A program made the position numbers and the translations under genes. The notes below the pieces were generated by a model that was not told where the DNA came from, made no database searches, and saw nothing but the letters and a program-made list of their open reading frames with translations. 64,000 nucleotides of DNA from Cloacimonetes bacterium SCGC AAA252-N17 (GTDB lineage: Bacteria > Cloacimonadota > Cloacimonadia > JGIOTU-2). Shown here one piece after another: positions 9,144-18,493 of this stretch (the stretch's first letter is position 1; every line of letters begins with the position of its first letter). The stretch is from NCBI GenBank assembly GCA_000404785.1, contig ASNI01000007.1, forward strand, positions 1-64,000. Direction: 5' to 3'.

Positions 9144-11258
9144 CTACTCAACAATTTCTTTCGGTATTTCCAGTGTAAAACTCGTGCCATTTTTTCTGTC
9201 TAATGATAATGTTCCCTGTAGCTGCTTAGTAATCATATCAACAATTGATAAGCCAAGAGTCTCCGGATCATTTATGTCTATATTTTCCGGCATTCCGATC
9301 CCATCATCAGAAATTTTTATTACAACATGTTTCTCTGTCTCTTTTAATTCAATATGAATGTTCCCCACTTCTCTTCCTTCAAAAGCATATTTTATGGAAT
9401 TTGTTATGATCTCATTCAATACCAGTCCCAGTCTATCTAATATCTCAATATTGATCGTGAGTTCATCGAGAGAATAGCTGATCTTTACTTTATGATGTAT
9501 ATCATAATTGTATTTAAGCTGCTCTGCAAGTGATTCAATATATTTCCCAACACTCACTTCTGACATATACTCCGAACCTAATAATAATTCATAAGCTTTT
9601 GCCATTGCAAGTATTCTATCCTGGCTTGCAGCAAATCCCTTTATCGCATCTTCTTTTGTTGTTATTTCGTTCTGCTGAAGCTGAAGAAGGCTTGATATTA
9701 CCTGCAAATTATTCTTCACCCTGTGATGTATTTCACGCAATAATAATTCTTTTTCTTTCAGATCTCTCTTCATCTGTTCTTCCGCCTGTTTACGATTGAT
9801 GGCAAGAGCAATTTCTTCTGAAATAAAGGTAAGAATTTTAATATCTTTCTCTGTATAAAGATTGGGATCATCATAGCTTTGAACTGCAATTACACCAATT
9901 ACTTTGTTTTCAACTTTTAGAGGAACACCGAGCCAGATTTCGGAAGGAGTTCCAATGATGTCAATTTTGCCCTGTTTGGTTAATTTATCTTGTAATTGTT
10001 TATTTGCAAATAATGGTTTACCTGTTTTTATGACTAGAGAAGTGAGAGTTTTGCCAGCTGGGAAAGTTTCAAAATCATCTTTTTCATCAACATCAAAAGG
10101 AAGAGAGATATAATCGGTTTTCTCATCATATAAAGCAACATAGAAATTGGTAGTGTCGATCACATTTCCCAGGTATTCTCTTATTTTGCTGTAAAAGTCG
10201 CGCATTTTATCGGTTGTATTCAGAGCATTGGAAATGTTGTATAAGACTTTTTGTGTTTCCTCTGCCTGCTTGCGCTCGGTGATATCAAAAGATATACCGA
10301 TAACACCAATGATTTTCCCCTCAGCATCAACAAATGGAATTTTACTTGTACTGACCCATTTTGAACCGATCTCAGTTTTCCAGGGTTCTTTAATATTTAA
10401 TTGTGCTTTACCGCTTTTAATTACTTTTAGATCATCTTCAAAATATGCTTTTGCATCTTTTCCGGGATATAATTCGTAACAGCTTTTATTTTTCATTTCT
10501 GCTTTTGTCAGCTTGTGCGCATCTGCTACGTATTTGTTCACGGTTATATAGTTATTTTTCTTGTCTTTATAAAAAATCAATCCGGGAATATGATCTAATA
10601 TTGCTTCGAACTGGTTAGACAAATTTTTATATTGTTCTTCACTTTCCATTATTACTTCTTCTGCCTGCTTGCGCTCTGTGATATCGTTTACAAGCAAGAC
10701 TGCACCTGCAAATTTATCATTTTCAAATATGGGAACGCCTTTTAGAGTTACATAAGTTTCTTTTCCATAAACAGAAATGAAAAGCCCCTCATTTGCAATT
10801 TCCTTATCCTCCAAAAGATTATTGAAGATAGATGAAAGCTCAGCATTTTTTATTGAAGAAAGTTCCCTTATATCCATTCCCGTAGCTTTTGATTTTTCGC
10901 CAGGAGGAACTCCCAAAATCCTTTTCATTTCAGGATTTTCGTAACTTATTATGAGTTTCGCATCCAGCCTTATTATTCCTGCTGGAGAATTTTCTACAAT
11001 CCCTTCATTTAACTTATATAGTTGTTTATAGGATTCTTCGGATTCTGATAATTGTTTGGTTCTGTCTACCACCATTTCTTCAAGGTTTTCAGAGTATTCT
11101 TTCAGTTTCTTCTCTGATTTCTTAAGCAGAATGTCCTTCAACTTTAACCTGATAATAAAGTATATGGTTGTTAAAATAAAAAGTCCAAGAAAAATAGATG
11201 ATATTATGACGAATATTTGTATCTGATTTTCCGTATACATACTATACTTCCAAGCCAA
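9144..11258 (-). CDS. PAS-PAS-GAF sensor histidine kinase (HisKA_2 type)
   Basis: 704 residues. One transmembrane helix at about 13-37, coiled linker, PAS domains at about 80-195 and 210-330 (each ending in DITERKQAEE), GAF at about 345-485, HisKA_2 dimerisation domain with REIHHRVKNNLQVISSLLQL (phospho-acceptor H511), and a C-terminal HATPase domain (N box NEIITNSIKYAF, G1 DDGIGMP). The HisKA_2 family often feeds regulators of stress or motility. The start overlaps the 3' end of the 7-TM gene by 55 nt; an internal ATG at 11240 is an alternative. The tight overlap suggests the 7-TM protein and the kinase are made together and form one receptor. Confidence 0.9.
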   Translation of the reverse strand: MAWKYSMYTENQIQIFVIISSIFLGLFILTTIYFIIRLKLKDILLKKSEKKLKEYSENLEEMVVDRTKQLSESEESYKQLYKLNEGIVENSPAGIIRLDAKLIISYENPEMKRILGVPPGEKSKATGMDIRELSSIKNAELSSIFNNLLEDKEIANEGLFISVYGKETYVTLKGVPIFENDKFAGAVLLVNDITERKQAEEVIMESEEQYKNLSNQFEAILDHIPGLIFYKDKKNNYITVNKYVADAHKLTKAEMKNKSCYELYPGKDAKAYFEDDLKVIKSGKAQLNIKEPWKTEIGSKWVSTSKIPFVDAEGKIIGVIGISFDITERKQAEETQKVLYNISNALNTTDKMRDFYSKIREYLGNVIDTTNFYVALYDEKTDYISLPFDVDEKDDFETFPAGKTLTSLVIKTGKPLFANKQLQDKLTKQGKIDIIGTPSEIWLGVPLKVENKVIGVIAVQSYDDPNLYTEKDIKILTFISEEIALAINRKQAEEQMKRDLKEKELLLREIHHRVKNNLQVISSLLQLQQNEITTKEDAIKGFAASQDRILAMAKAYELLLGSEYMSEVSVGKYIESLAEQLKYNYDIHHKVKISYSLDELTINIEILDRLGLVLNEIITNSIKYAFEGREVGNIHIELKETEKHVVIKISDDGIGMPENIDINDPETLGLSIVDMITKQLQGTLSLDRKNGTSFTLEIPKEIVE

Positions 11259-11845
11259 TAAATAAGGCCAATTAAAGTTGAATTTTGGGCAAAAACCCAG
11301 TTCTTCAAAGGTCCAAATGCCACAATATTGCTGGCTAGAATATGTAAGCCAAAATACAAAACAAAGCCAGAAAAAATAAAGAATGTTTCAATGTTTTCAA
11401 TGAATGGTTTTTTTAATAGCAAATACCTCAAAATTAAAGTAGAGCCAATCATAAGAATTATTGAGTTGAAAAAATCAACCGTGTTTACTGGTTGATAACT
11501 TCCATATTTTAGTGATAAGATAGCACTCAGAATAGTTGGCAGGGCAGGAATTACAATAGCAAATCGTGCATAATTCCACCCTGCCAATTTAAAGAGAATG
11601 GTTATAACAAGATATAGTTCATAGATACTGATGATAGCCCAGAAAAAAAGATAGACTGTTCCAGAACGCTCACTGACAATCATAAGAATATTCCAGAGGG
11701 TAAAAACAGCAAGATAATAAACAAAATATTTAACAGTTTCTTTATTTAATCCCGTGAGACCGCTCTTTTTGTAAATACAGAGCCAAAGGAGTAAATTTAG
11801 AGCACGGAATATTGGCAGGTTATATGAAATAATGGGATCTATCAT
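11204..11845 (-). CDS. Seven-transmembrane protein, probable sensor partner of the adjacent kinase
   Basis: 213 residues with about seven hydrophobic helices spread over the whole length and short loops; only the last dozen residues (IRKIRYKYSS) are clearly cytoplasmic and basic. No enzyme motif was seen. The layout resembles the membrane sensor half of polytopic receptor kinases, here encoded as a separate gene whose end overlaps the kinase gene at 9144-11258. It starts 24 nt after the stop of the small repeat protein at 11870-12166, so the three genes probably form one transcript. The receptor role is inferred from gene order; a transporter role cannot be excluded. Confidence 0.6.
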   Translation of the reverse strand: MIDPIISYNLPIFRALNLLLWLCIYKKSGLTGLNKETVKYFVYYLAVFTLWNILMIVSERSGTVYLFFWAIISIYELYLVITILFKLAGWNYARFAIVIPALPTILSAILSLKYGSYQPVNTVDFFNSIILMIGSTLILRYLLLKKPFIENIETFFIFSGFVLYFGLHILASNIVAFGPLKNWVFAQNSTLIGLIYWLGSIVCIRKIRYKYSS

Positions 11846-11869
11846 AATCTCGGACTAATCTTTTATTTC

Positions 11870-12166
11870 TTAGCTTCCCCATGGTTTTAAGGGTTTTGGT
11901 TTAATATCGCCTTGCATACTACACAGAGCATTCATTTCGTTTTCATCCTGGTTTGGAGTATACGGTGCTATCTCTGTTTGAACTAATGGTTTTGGCATAA
12001 TGTCACCTTGTGCAATACATTCAGCATTTGCATTACTGAATTTAACTGTTAAGGCTGAGTTCATCGTATACTTTGGTATAACACACCACATACTTATTAA
12101 TGATAACAATAAAACAATTGCTATCATCACCAATGCATACTTTTTTGAGTCAATTTTCTGTTTCAT
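11870..12166 (-). CDS. Small membrane or secreted protein with two C-x2-QGDI-x-PKPL repeats
   Basis: 98 residues, ATG preceded by AGGAG. Residues 11-30 form one hydrophobic helix after a lysine-rich start, so it is either a signal peptide or an N-terminal anchor. The rest is polar and contains the same motif twice, 32 residues apart: C50-IA-QGDIMPKPL and C82-SM-QGDIKPKPL, the second close to the C-terminus (KPWGS). I do not recognise the family. The position directly upstream of a 7-TM protein and a sensor kinase, the small size, the export-type N-terminus and the duplicated motif resemble a peptide-signal precursor, but this is inference. It could also be a small envelope protein unrelated to signalling. 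Confidence 0.6.
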   Translation of the reverse strand: MKQKIDSKKYALVMIAIVLLLSLISMWCVIPKYTMNSALTVKFSNANAECIAQGDIMPKPLVQTEIAPYTPNQDENEMNALCSMQGDIKPKPLKPWGS

Positions 12167-13190
12167 TTTTCTCCTATGTTGTTTTTAGTTTTTTGGGTTA
12201 ACATAATAATTCTTTACCTAATTTTGACATTAACATTTTTAGTCCCTCATCATTACTTGTGTTTTATCATAATTTTCGTAAGGTAATAAGACTTGACTAA
12301 GAATTTCCAATATATCATTATCATAATTAACTATTAAGATAGATTTCATAACAAAATTCCTATAGAATTATTTATTTATGAATTTTACATACATACATGA
12401 ATTATATTATATATATCTTTTTATATTTTGGGGCATAGTTTGTCAAGTATTTCCAAGATTGTTCATGCATACTCCTGATTTTTTTCAAAATTATGAAAAT
12501 TTCAGAGAGTGGAATACGGAGAAAAGAAAATGGAGAATGGAAAATTTTGAAACTCGAAACTTGAAAATCGAAACTGGAGTAGTGAACTTGTGAATTGTGG
12601 AATTAGCAAACTGATTAATTGGTGAATATGTTAATTGGTAAACGAATTCTTGATTTTCACCCAAGTAGAGTTTAGAAAAATCATGTTGTCTTACTATAAA
12701 AGAATTTACACAAATGTGTAATATTAAATTACTCAAGTTTCGCAGGAGTGTAGATCACTTAACAGATCATATTTTATATTTTTGAAATATTTCATAACAC
12801 CTTGATTTTTATATAGTTACATATAAGTACAAGATTAGTGATTTAAGCTGCATTTTCATGGTTTATAAGATCATTTTGCATTATATCCGTAGACACGAAA
12901 AAGCGAAATATTAAGAGTATTTATGCTACATTTTTCTCATTGATAAAGCAGATTTATCTCCTGCGAAACTTGAGTAAATAATATGAACGTATGCAAAAAA
13001 TACAGCACCAATTAGTAGTATTTCATTCTTTTTGACACATCGGAGATCTGTTTAAGAACCTTGCGAATGCTTGACGAATAAAACCTTCGCAATGGTTCGA
13101 ATATTGGCGTCTCTGCTAAAATAATTGACAGGATAATCACGCATAAACACTTAATGCTATACAAATAATCAATAGTAATGAGGATAATTT
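12167..13190. other. Gene-free stretch of about 1 kb
   Basis: Very AT-rich. No convincing gene in six frames. It holds a purine-rich patch at about 12505-12600 made of variants of GAAACTTGAAA and TGGAGAATGGA, the MITE-like element at 12729-12977, and the upstream region of the DUF1015 gene, which has a plausible GAGG ribosome site just before 13191. Confidence 0.6.
12729..12977. mobile_element. MITE-like element with perfect 20-bp terminal inverted repeats
   Basis: ACTCAAGTTTCGCAGGAG at 12731-12748 is exactly inverted at 12958-12975; including the flanking TT/AA the arms are 20 bp. The enclosed 209 or so bases are AT-rich and code for nothing evident. Size, perfect termini and lack of coding match a miniature inverted-repeat transposable element. 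The flanks are so AT-rich that no target duplication can be assigned, and no full-length transposon with these ends is in the window. Confidence 0.65.
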
Positions 13191-14429
13191 ATGCCGGATA
13201 TCAAACCCTTTAAAGGGCTTCGACCAGACCAACAATATGCTGAGAAAGTCGCAGCTCCACCTTATGACGTATTGAATTCCGAAGAAGCTCATGAGCTTGC
13301 AAAAGATAATCCATACAGCTTTTTGCACGTGTCCAAACCAGAAGTTGATCTTCCTGTTGATATTGATGGTTATGATGAACGAGTGTATGAAAAAGGTGTA
13401 GAAAATCTCAAGAAACTTATCGATGAAAAAGTACTAATCCAGGATGACGAGCCCTGTTTTTACATCTATCGCCAGATCATGGGAGATCATGTTCAGAGTG
13501 GAATCGTTGCAGCCGCATCGGTTGAAGATTATGATAACGGCATCATAAAAATACATGAATACACACGCGTAGACAAGGAGCAGGACAGAGCAAAACATGT
13601 GGATATGCTTAGTGCAAATACCGGTCCGGTTTTTCTTACCTATCATGCGCAGAACAGCATCGATTCGCTGGTGGAAAGATGTCAGAAAAATGTTCCCCTT
13701 TATGATTTCGAGAGTAGCGACGGCATTCGACACACGGTTTGGAAAGTCGATGATGAGGCAATCATAAAAGCAATCATACAAGAATTTGATAAACTCGATA
13801 AATTCTATATTTCTGATGGACATCATCGTTCTGCAGCAGCTTCACGAGTGCAGAAAATCAGAAAAGAACTGAACCCAAATCATACAGGAAATGAAGAATA
13901 TAATTACTTTCTGACAGTCATATTTCCCGATGATCAGATGTATATCATGGATTATAACCGGGTAGTCAAAGACCTGAATGGGCTTTCAAAGGATGAGTTC
14001 CTGAAAAAAATATCTGAAAAGTTTGAAATTGAAAAACAATACTCACAATATAAGCCCGAAATGAAGCACACCTTCGGAATGTACATTGACAGGATATGGT
14101 ACAAGTTGATTGCAAAATCAGGAATTTTCGATGAGGATGATCCTGTAGAATCCCTTGATGTGAGCATTTTACATACAAATATTATGGAACCCCTTCTAGG
14201 AATTCTCAATCCGAGAAAGGATAAAAGAATAGATTTCGTGGGCGGTATTCGAGGTTTGGGAGAATTGGAAAAACTTGTGAACAGCGGTACATTCAAAGTT
14301 GCGTTTGCATTTTTCCCAACTTCGATTGACGATCTGATGAAGGTCGCAGATTCCAATAATGTCATGCCTCCGAAATCAACATGGTTTGAACCAAAATTAC
14401 GAAGCGGTCTTATTACGCATTTAATTTGA
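13191..14429 (+). CDS. DUF1015 family protein
   Basis: 412 residues. The start PFKGLRPDQQYAEKVAAPPYDV and the internal DGHHRSAAASRV motif are hallmarks of the DUF1015 (COG4198) family, which is widespread in anaerobes and often encoded near serine or nucleotide genes; its biochemical role is not established. The conserved DGHHR suggests a nuclease or phosphate-handling active site, but that is only an impression. ATG preceded by GAGG. It is separated from pyrB by a 181-bp gap containing a palindrome and a repeat, so it is probably its own transcription unit. Confidence 0.85.
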   Translation: MPDIKPFKGLRPDQQYAEKVAAPPYDVLNSEEAHELAKDNPYSFLHVSKPEVDLPVDIDGYDERVYEKGVENLKKLIDEKVLIQDDEPCFYIYRQIMGDHVQSGIVAAASVEDYDNGIIKIHEYTRVDKEQDRAKHVDMLSANTGPVFLTYHAQNSIDSLVERCQKNVPLYDFESSDGIRHTVWKVDDEAIIKAIIQEFDKLDKFYISDGHHRSAAASRVQKIRKELNPNHTGNEEYNYFLTVIFPDDQMYIMDYNRVVKDLNGLSKDEFLKKISEKFEIEKQYSQYKPEMKHTFGMYIDRIWYKLIAKSGIFDEDDPVESLDVSILHTNIMEPLLGILNPRKDKRIDFVGGIRGLGELEKLVNSGTFKVAFAFFPTSIDDLMKVADSNNVMPPKSTWFEPKLRSGLITHLI

Positions 14430-14463
14430 ATTCAACAGGAAAACAGCAAACCCGAAAAGTGTA

Positions 14464-14484
14464 TTGTAAAAATCATTTTTACAA
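14464..14484. promoter_or_regulatory. Perfect 21-bp palindrome upstream of pyrB
   Basis: Arms TTGTAAAAAT and ATTTTTACAA around a single C, 127 bp before the pyrB start and 34 bp after the DUF1015 stop. The symmetry is that of a dimeric repressor operator. It could alternatively be a weak hairpin at the end of the DUF1015 transcript; there is no GC stem or clean T-tract. No protein can be assigned. Confidence 0.35.
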
Positions 14485-14524
14485 AGAGGATGCTATTTTC
14501 CATTTTACAACAATCAATAATTAC

Positions 14525-14580
14525 ACACTTCGACTGGTCTTCATTTCATTACGCCCAAGCAGGCAAGCTCAGTGTGACAA
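14525..14580. repeat. Interspersed repeat containing an intercalated module
   Basis: Begins CTTCGACT and ends AGCTCAGTGTGACA, a host repeat seen again at 61677-61731 and inverted at 22302-22354. A 30-bp module (14536-14565), reading TGCCTGCTTGGGCGTAATG on the minus strand, sits in the middle. It lies in the leader region before pyrB. Confidence 0.8.
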
Positions 14581-14610
14581 TTTTTTTTATTAATCAATTA
14601 GGAGAAGTGT

Positions 14611-15564
14611 ATGAAGCATACGCTTAATCTCACAGGCAGAAATCTTTTTGATCTCGATGACTACTCGGTTGAAGAGATCGAGAAGATCTTTGAAACTGCC
14701 AAAGTGATGAAAGAGATCAATAGTCGGGAATATAAGAAGATCCCGACACTTCGCGGGAAAACTGTTGCAACGCTATTTTTCGAGGACAGCACACGTACCA
14801 GAATTTCCTTCGAATTAGCTGCAACACGCCTCAGCGCCGATGTTGTGAGCTTCACATCAACCGGATCTTCCTTAAAAAAGGGAGAGAGTATTCAGGATAC
14901 GGTTTATACTCTTAATGCAATGGGCATCGACCTTTATGTTGTCCGTCATAGCTGCCCCGGTGTTCCGCAACTGGTAAATAAGTATTCCAATAAACCGGTG
15001 CTCAATGCCGGCGATGGTAGGCATGCTCATCCCACACAAGCGCTTCTGGATATGTTCAGCATCTGGGAAAAGAAGGGTTCGTTAAAGGGACTGAAAATCG
15101 CAATAGTTGGAGATATTCTCCATTCCCGTGTTGTACGTTCAAACCTGATAGGTATGAAGAAAATGGGTGCTGAGGTTGTTGTGTGCGGACCACGAACTCT
15201 GATGCCTCCGAAGATAGAAGAGGTGTATGGTGCAACATGTGAATATGATCATAAAACTGCAATAAAAGATGCAGATGTGGTCATGGCTTTGCGCATGCAG
15301 CTCGAACGGCAGACAGAAGGGCTTTTCCCGGGACTCGGAGAATATACGAGCAGATACGGACTGAGTAACAAAATGCTGGAATTCGCAAAGGATGATGTGA
15401 TTGTTATGCATCCCGGTCCAATGAACAGGGGAGTCGAGATTCTTCCAGAAGTCGCTGACAGCGAACACAGTATAATCATTGAACAGGTTACAAACGGCGT
15501 GGCAGTACGCATGGCGCTGCTGTTCCTGATTCTTGGTGGAAAACCGGGAAGGGAGGTCGCATGA
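14611..15564 (+). CDS. pyrB: Aspartate carbamoyltransferase, catalytic subunit
   Basis: 317 residues; condenses carbamoyl phosphate with aspartate in de novo pyrimidine synthesis. The carbamoyl-phosphate loop FFEDSTRTRISFE (about residues 56-68) and the HPTQALLD motif (about 140) are intact, as is the C-terminal MHPGPMNRG. Start ATG has a strong AGGAG site. It is the first gene of a six-gene operon and overlaps pyrC by 4 nt. No regulatory pyrI chain is encoded nearby, as is normal for operons that carry pyrR. Confidence 0.97.
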   Translation: MKHTLNLTGRNLFDLDDYSVEEIEKIFETAKVMKEINSREYKKIPTLRGKTVATLFFEDSTRTRISFELAATRLSADVVSFTSTGSSLKKGESIQDTVYTLNAMGIDLYVVRHSCPGVPQLVNKYSNKPVLNAGDGRHAHPTQALLDMFSIWEKKGSLKGLKIAIVGDILHSRVVRSNLIGMKKMGAEVVVCGPRTLMPPKIEEVYGATCEYDHKTAIKDADVVMALRMQLERQTEGLFPGLGEYTSRYGLSNKMLEFAKDDVIVMHPGPMNRGVEILPEVADSEHSIIIEQVTNGVAVRMALLFLILGGKPGREVA

Positions 15565-16832
15565 TACTTCTGAAAAACGGAATGGTCTATCTTTCTGATG
15601 AGAAGAAGATAGAAAAAGTTGATGTACTGATCGACAAAAAGATCATCAAAAAAATAGCTCCTGTAATTGAAGAGAAAAACGCAGAAGTGATCGACTGCGC
15701 AGGAATGCATATTTTTTCCGGCTTTGTAGATTTGCATTGCCACCTGCGTGACCCGGGATACACATATAAGGAAGATATCGCTTCGGGTGCAGAATCCGCA
15801 GCAAAAGGCGGATTTACCAGTGTATGCTGTATGCCGAACACAAATCCTGCAATAGATAATATTTCGACGCTTAACTATATCATGAGAAAAGCCCGTGATG
15901 TTGGTAAAACAAAAATATTCGTTATTGGTGCGATGTCAAAGGGACTCGAAGGCAAGGAGATCGCAAATATTGCATCCCTTGTAAAAGGCGGTGTCGTGGG
16001 CTTGAGCGATGATGGCAACTGCATTCAGGTCGCCAAACTGCAGCTCAATGTCATGAGATATGCTTCCATCTATGATATTCCAATGATCTGTCATTCCGAA
16101 GATTACTCACTTTCCGGAGATGGACAGGTCAATTACGGACCTATGTCCACAAAACTCGGATTGTCGGGAATTCCTACGCTCGCAGAAGAGATCATAGTGA
16201 GCAGAGATATTATGCTGGCAGATGTAACCGGCTCACATGTACATATTGCCCATGCTTCCACAAAAAGAACTGTCGAGCTCATCCGCCAGGCAAAAAAAGA
16301 TGGAATAAAAGTTACTGCAGAGGTTACTCCTCATCATTTGGTGTTGACCGAAAAGGCATGTGACGGCTTTGACACGAACACAAAAATGAAGCCACCTCTT
16401 CGCTCTGAACAGGATAGGGAAGCGCTATTTGAAGGATTGATGGACGGCACGATCGATGTGATCGCAACAGATCATGCGCCCCATTCCGATTATGAAAAAG
16501 AACTGGAATTCGTGAAAGCGCCCTTTGGTGTGATCGGGTTTGAAAGTGCCTTTCCTGTACTATATACTACCTTTGTTCGAGATAATAAAATGAAACTCGA
16601 AGAACTGGTAGAACGGATCACCTCGAAACCCGCAGAAATAATAAAGAAGAATGTCGGCATACTGAAAGAAGGGGCACCTGCTGATCTCAATGTATTCGAT
16701 CTCGAGGAATCTTTCACTTTTAATGAGAGTGAAATCCTATCCAAATCCAAGAACAGCCCATTCCTCGGCATGAAGATGTGGGGCAGGATCCATTATACGA
16801 TCTGTGATGGAAAGTTCATCTGGAAATTGTAG
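15561..16832 (+). CDS. pyrC: Dihydroorotase
   Basis: 423 residues; cyclises carbamoyl aspartate to dihydroorotate. Metal-binding DLHCHLRDPG (about residues 57-66), the CHSED and HIAHAST histidines and the C-terminal ATDHAPHS motif with its catalytic aspartate are present; length fits the class I amidohydrolase form. The ATG overlaps the pyrB stop (ATGA), indicating coupled translation; pyrK starts 2 nt after its stop. Confidence 0.97.
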   Translation: MILLKNGMVYLSDEKKIEKVDVLIDKKIIKKIAPVIEEKNAEVIDCAGMHIFSGFVDLHCHLRDPGYTYKEDIASGAESAAKGGFTSVCCMPNTNPAIDNISTLNYIMRKARDVGKTKIFVIGAMSKGLEGKEIANIASLVKGGVVGLSDDGNCIQVAKLQLNVMRYASIYDIPMICHSEDYSLSGDGQVNYGPMSTKLGLSGIPTLAEEIIVSRDIMLADVTGSHVHIAHASTKRTVELIRQAKKDGIKVTAEVTPHHLVLTEKACDGFDTNTKMKPPLRSEQDREALFEGLMDGTIDVIATDHAPHSDYEKELEFVKAPFGVIGFESAFPVLYTTFVRDNKMKLEELVERITSKPAEIIKKNVGILKEGAPADLNVFDLEESFTFNESEILSKSKNSPFLGMKMWGRIHYTICDGKFIWKL

Positions 16833-16834
16833 AA

Positions 16835-17590
16835 ATGTATTTTAAAAAAATACCTGTTCTGAAAATTGAATTTATTAGTGATGAGTATTTCGTGCTTAGA
16901 TTTCGTGATAAAGAACTTACCAAGAATATCAAACCGGGACAGTTTTTTCAGATTAAGGATCCTGATCCTACATTTCCACTGCTCCCCCGACCTTTTAGTG
17001 TGTATGAAGTCGAAGATGACAGACTTTCATTTCTTATAAAAATAGTTGGTGAATCGACAAATAACTTATCCCTTTTGGAGGAAGGTCATATCATCCAATT
17101 GCTCGGACCACTTGGAAATGGATTTCCACTTGTTCAGAATAAGAAAGTACTCTTAGCGAGCGGTGGGATAGGGTATGCGCCTATGCCGTATCTTGAGCAA
17201 AAATTGAAAGAAGCGCGGAATGAAGTCATCTTTTATCACGGCGGACGTAGCAGTAATGATTTATTTTGTGATAATGTGCTTAACTGTACTGAGGATGGCT
17301 CTTGCGGTCATGCCGGTTTAGTAACAGAGTACATTGAGAAATGCTTTGATTCAATGGATATTGATCTAGTGTATTCATGCGGTCCGGAACCAATGCTGAA
17401 AACTATTGTCCAAATGTGCTCAGAAAGAAATATTCCGGTCTGTGTTTCTTTAGAAAGAGTCATGGCATGTGGCGTAGGAGTATGTTGCGGTTGTGTCATA
17501 AAAATAAAAGAAAATGATAGTATTGTATATAAAAAAGTATGCAAAGACGGACCGGTTTTTAACGGCGCAAAGGTAGTCTGGGATGAATAA
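16835..17590 (+). CDS. pyrK: Dihydroorotate dehydrogenase B, electron transfer subunit
   Basis: 251 residues. An FAD-binding ferredoxin-reductase fold (PRPFSVYE at about residues 51-58), an NAD-binding region (LLASGGIGYAPM), and a C-terminal 2Fe-2S cluster with the cysteine pattern CGVGVCCGCVIK plus CKDGPVF. It passes electrons from the PyrD flavin to NAD+. It overlaps pyrD by 8 nt, consistent with a fixed subunit ratio. The pairing identifies the dehydrogenase as the NAD-linked heterotetrameric type typical of anaerobes and Gram-positives. Confidence 0.95.
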   Translation: MYFKKIPVLKIEFISDEYFVLRFRDKELTKNIKPGQFFQIKDPDPTFPLLPRPFSVYEVEDDRLSFLIKIVGESTNNLSLLEEGHIIQLLGPLGNGFPLVQNKKVLLASGGIGYAPMPYLEQKLKEARNEVIFYHGGRSSNDLFCDNVLNCTEDGSCGHAGLVTEYIEKCFDSMDIDLVYSCGPEPMLKTIVQMCSERNIPVCVSLERVMACGVGVCCGCVIKIKENDSIVYKKVCKDGPVFNGAKVVWDE

Positions 17591-18485
17591 ATGTGAAGTC
17601 ACTTTTGGAAAAATGAAGTGGGAAAATCCAGTGACGGTTGCATCCGGCACTTTCGGACTTGAATACGCCGAACTCTTTGATCTTTCACAGCTTGGTGCAT
17701 TAACTACGAAAACCATTACTCTGGAACCAAAAGTAGGAAACGAGCCACAAAGAATAGTTGAGACCGAAGCCGGCTTGCTGAATTCAATTGGACTGCAGAA
17801 TCCCGGTGTAGATGAATTTATAAAAACATACCTGCCTGAATATCGTAAATTTAATACGAATCTTATAGTGAGTGTATCTGCATCATCAGTAAATGAATTT
17901 GTAAAAGTAATAAAAAAGCTGGATACTCAGCCGGGAATCGATGCGTATGAGATCAATGTTTCATGTCCCAATGTGGAAAATGAAGGCATCGCATTCGGCA
18001 CTGATCCTGAAATTGTATTTGATCTTACAAAAAAATTGAGAGCAGTAACTGAAAAAACACTTATCATCAAATTATCACCGAATGTAACTTCAATTACAGA
18101 CATTGCAAAGAATGCAGAAATAGCAGGCACAGACGGTCTTGCGTTGATCAACACTCTTTACGGTATGGCAATTGATGTGGAAATTAGAAAGCCAAAACTG
18201 CATAATATTATTGGCGGCTATTCGGGTCCTGCGATCAAACCAGTTGCATTACAGAATGTGTATAAAGTTGCGCAAGCTGTACATATCCCAATCCTCGCAA
18301 TGGGTGGAATTTCTTCAGTAAATGATGCACTGGAATTTATCATTGCCGGAGCAACTGCTGTCGCAGTGGGCACTTATAATTTCGTGAATCCTCTCGGAAC
18401 TCTTAAGATCATTGAGGGTATAAATGAATATTGCATAAGTCATAATATTTCATACAAAAATTTAATCGGTTCAATACAAACTTAG
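17583..18485 (+). CDS. pyrD: Dihydroorotate dehydrogenase B, catalytic subunit
   Basis: 300 residues; oxidises dihydroorotate to orotate with FMN. The class 1B active-site loop NVSCPNVENEGIAFGTD carries the catalytic cysteine, and the FMN phosphate region is seen in LAMGGISSVNDALEFI and GATAVAVGT. It works with PyrK, encoded immediately upstream with an 8-nt overlap. Nothing unusual in length or motifs. Confidence 0.96.
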   Translation: MNKCEVTFGKMKWENPVTVASGTFGLEYAELFDLSQLGALTTKTITLEPKVGNEPQRIVETEAGLLNSIGLQNPGVDEFIKTYLPEYRKFNTNLIVSVSASSVNEFVKVIKKLDTQPGIDAYEINVSCPNVENEGIAFGTDPEIVFDLTKKLRAVTEKTLIIKLSPNVTSITDIAKNAEIAGTDGLALINTLYGMAIDVEIRKPKLHNIIGGYSGPAIKPVALQNVYKVAQAVHIPILAMGGISSVNDALEFIIAGATAVAVGTYNFVNPLGTLKIIEGINEYCISHNISYKNLIGSIQT

Positions 18486-18493
18486 GAAACAAA

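Noticed and set aside
12378..12593. 71-codon plus-strand open frame
   Set aside because: Low-complexity AT-rich sequence ending in the GAAACTTGAAA patch; no ribosome site or homology-like features.
13434..13826. 130-codon minus-strand open frame
   Set aside because: Antisense to the conserved DUF1015 coding region, with no family features.
14484..14498. Possible PyrR RNA-binding loop (AAAGAGGATGC) before pyrB
   Set aside because: Only partly like the known consensus and no flanking stem or terminator could be drawn.
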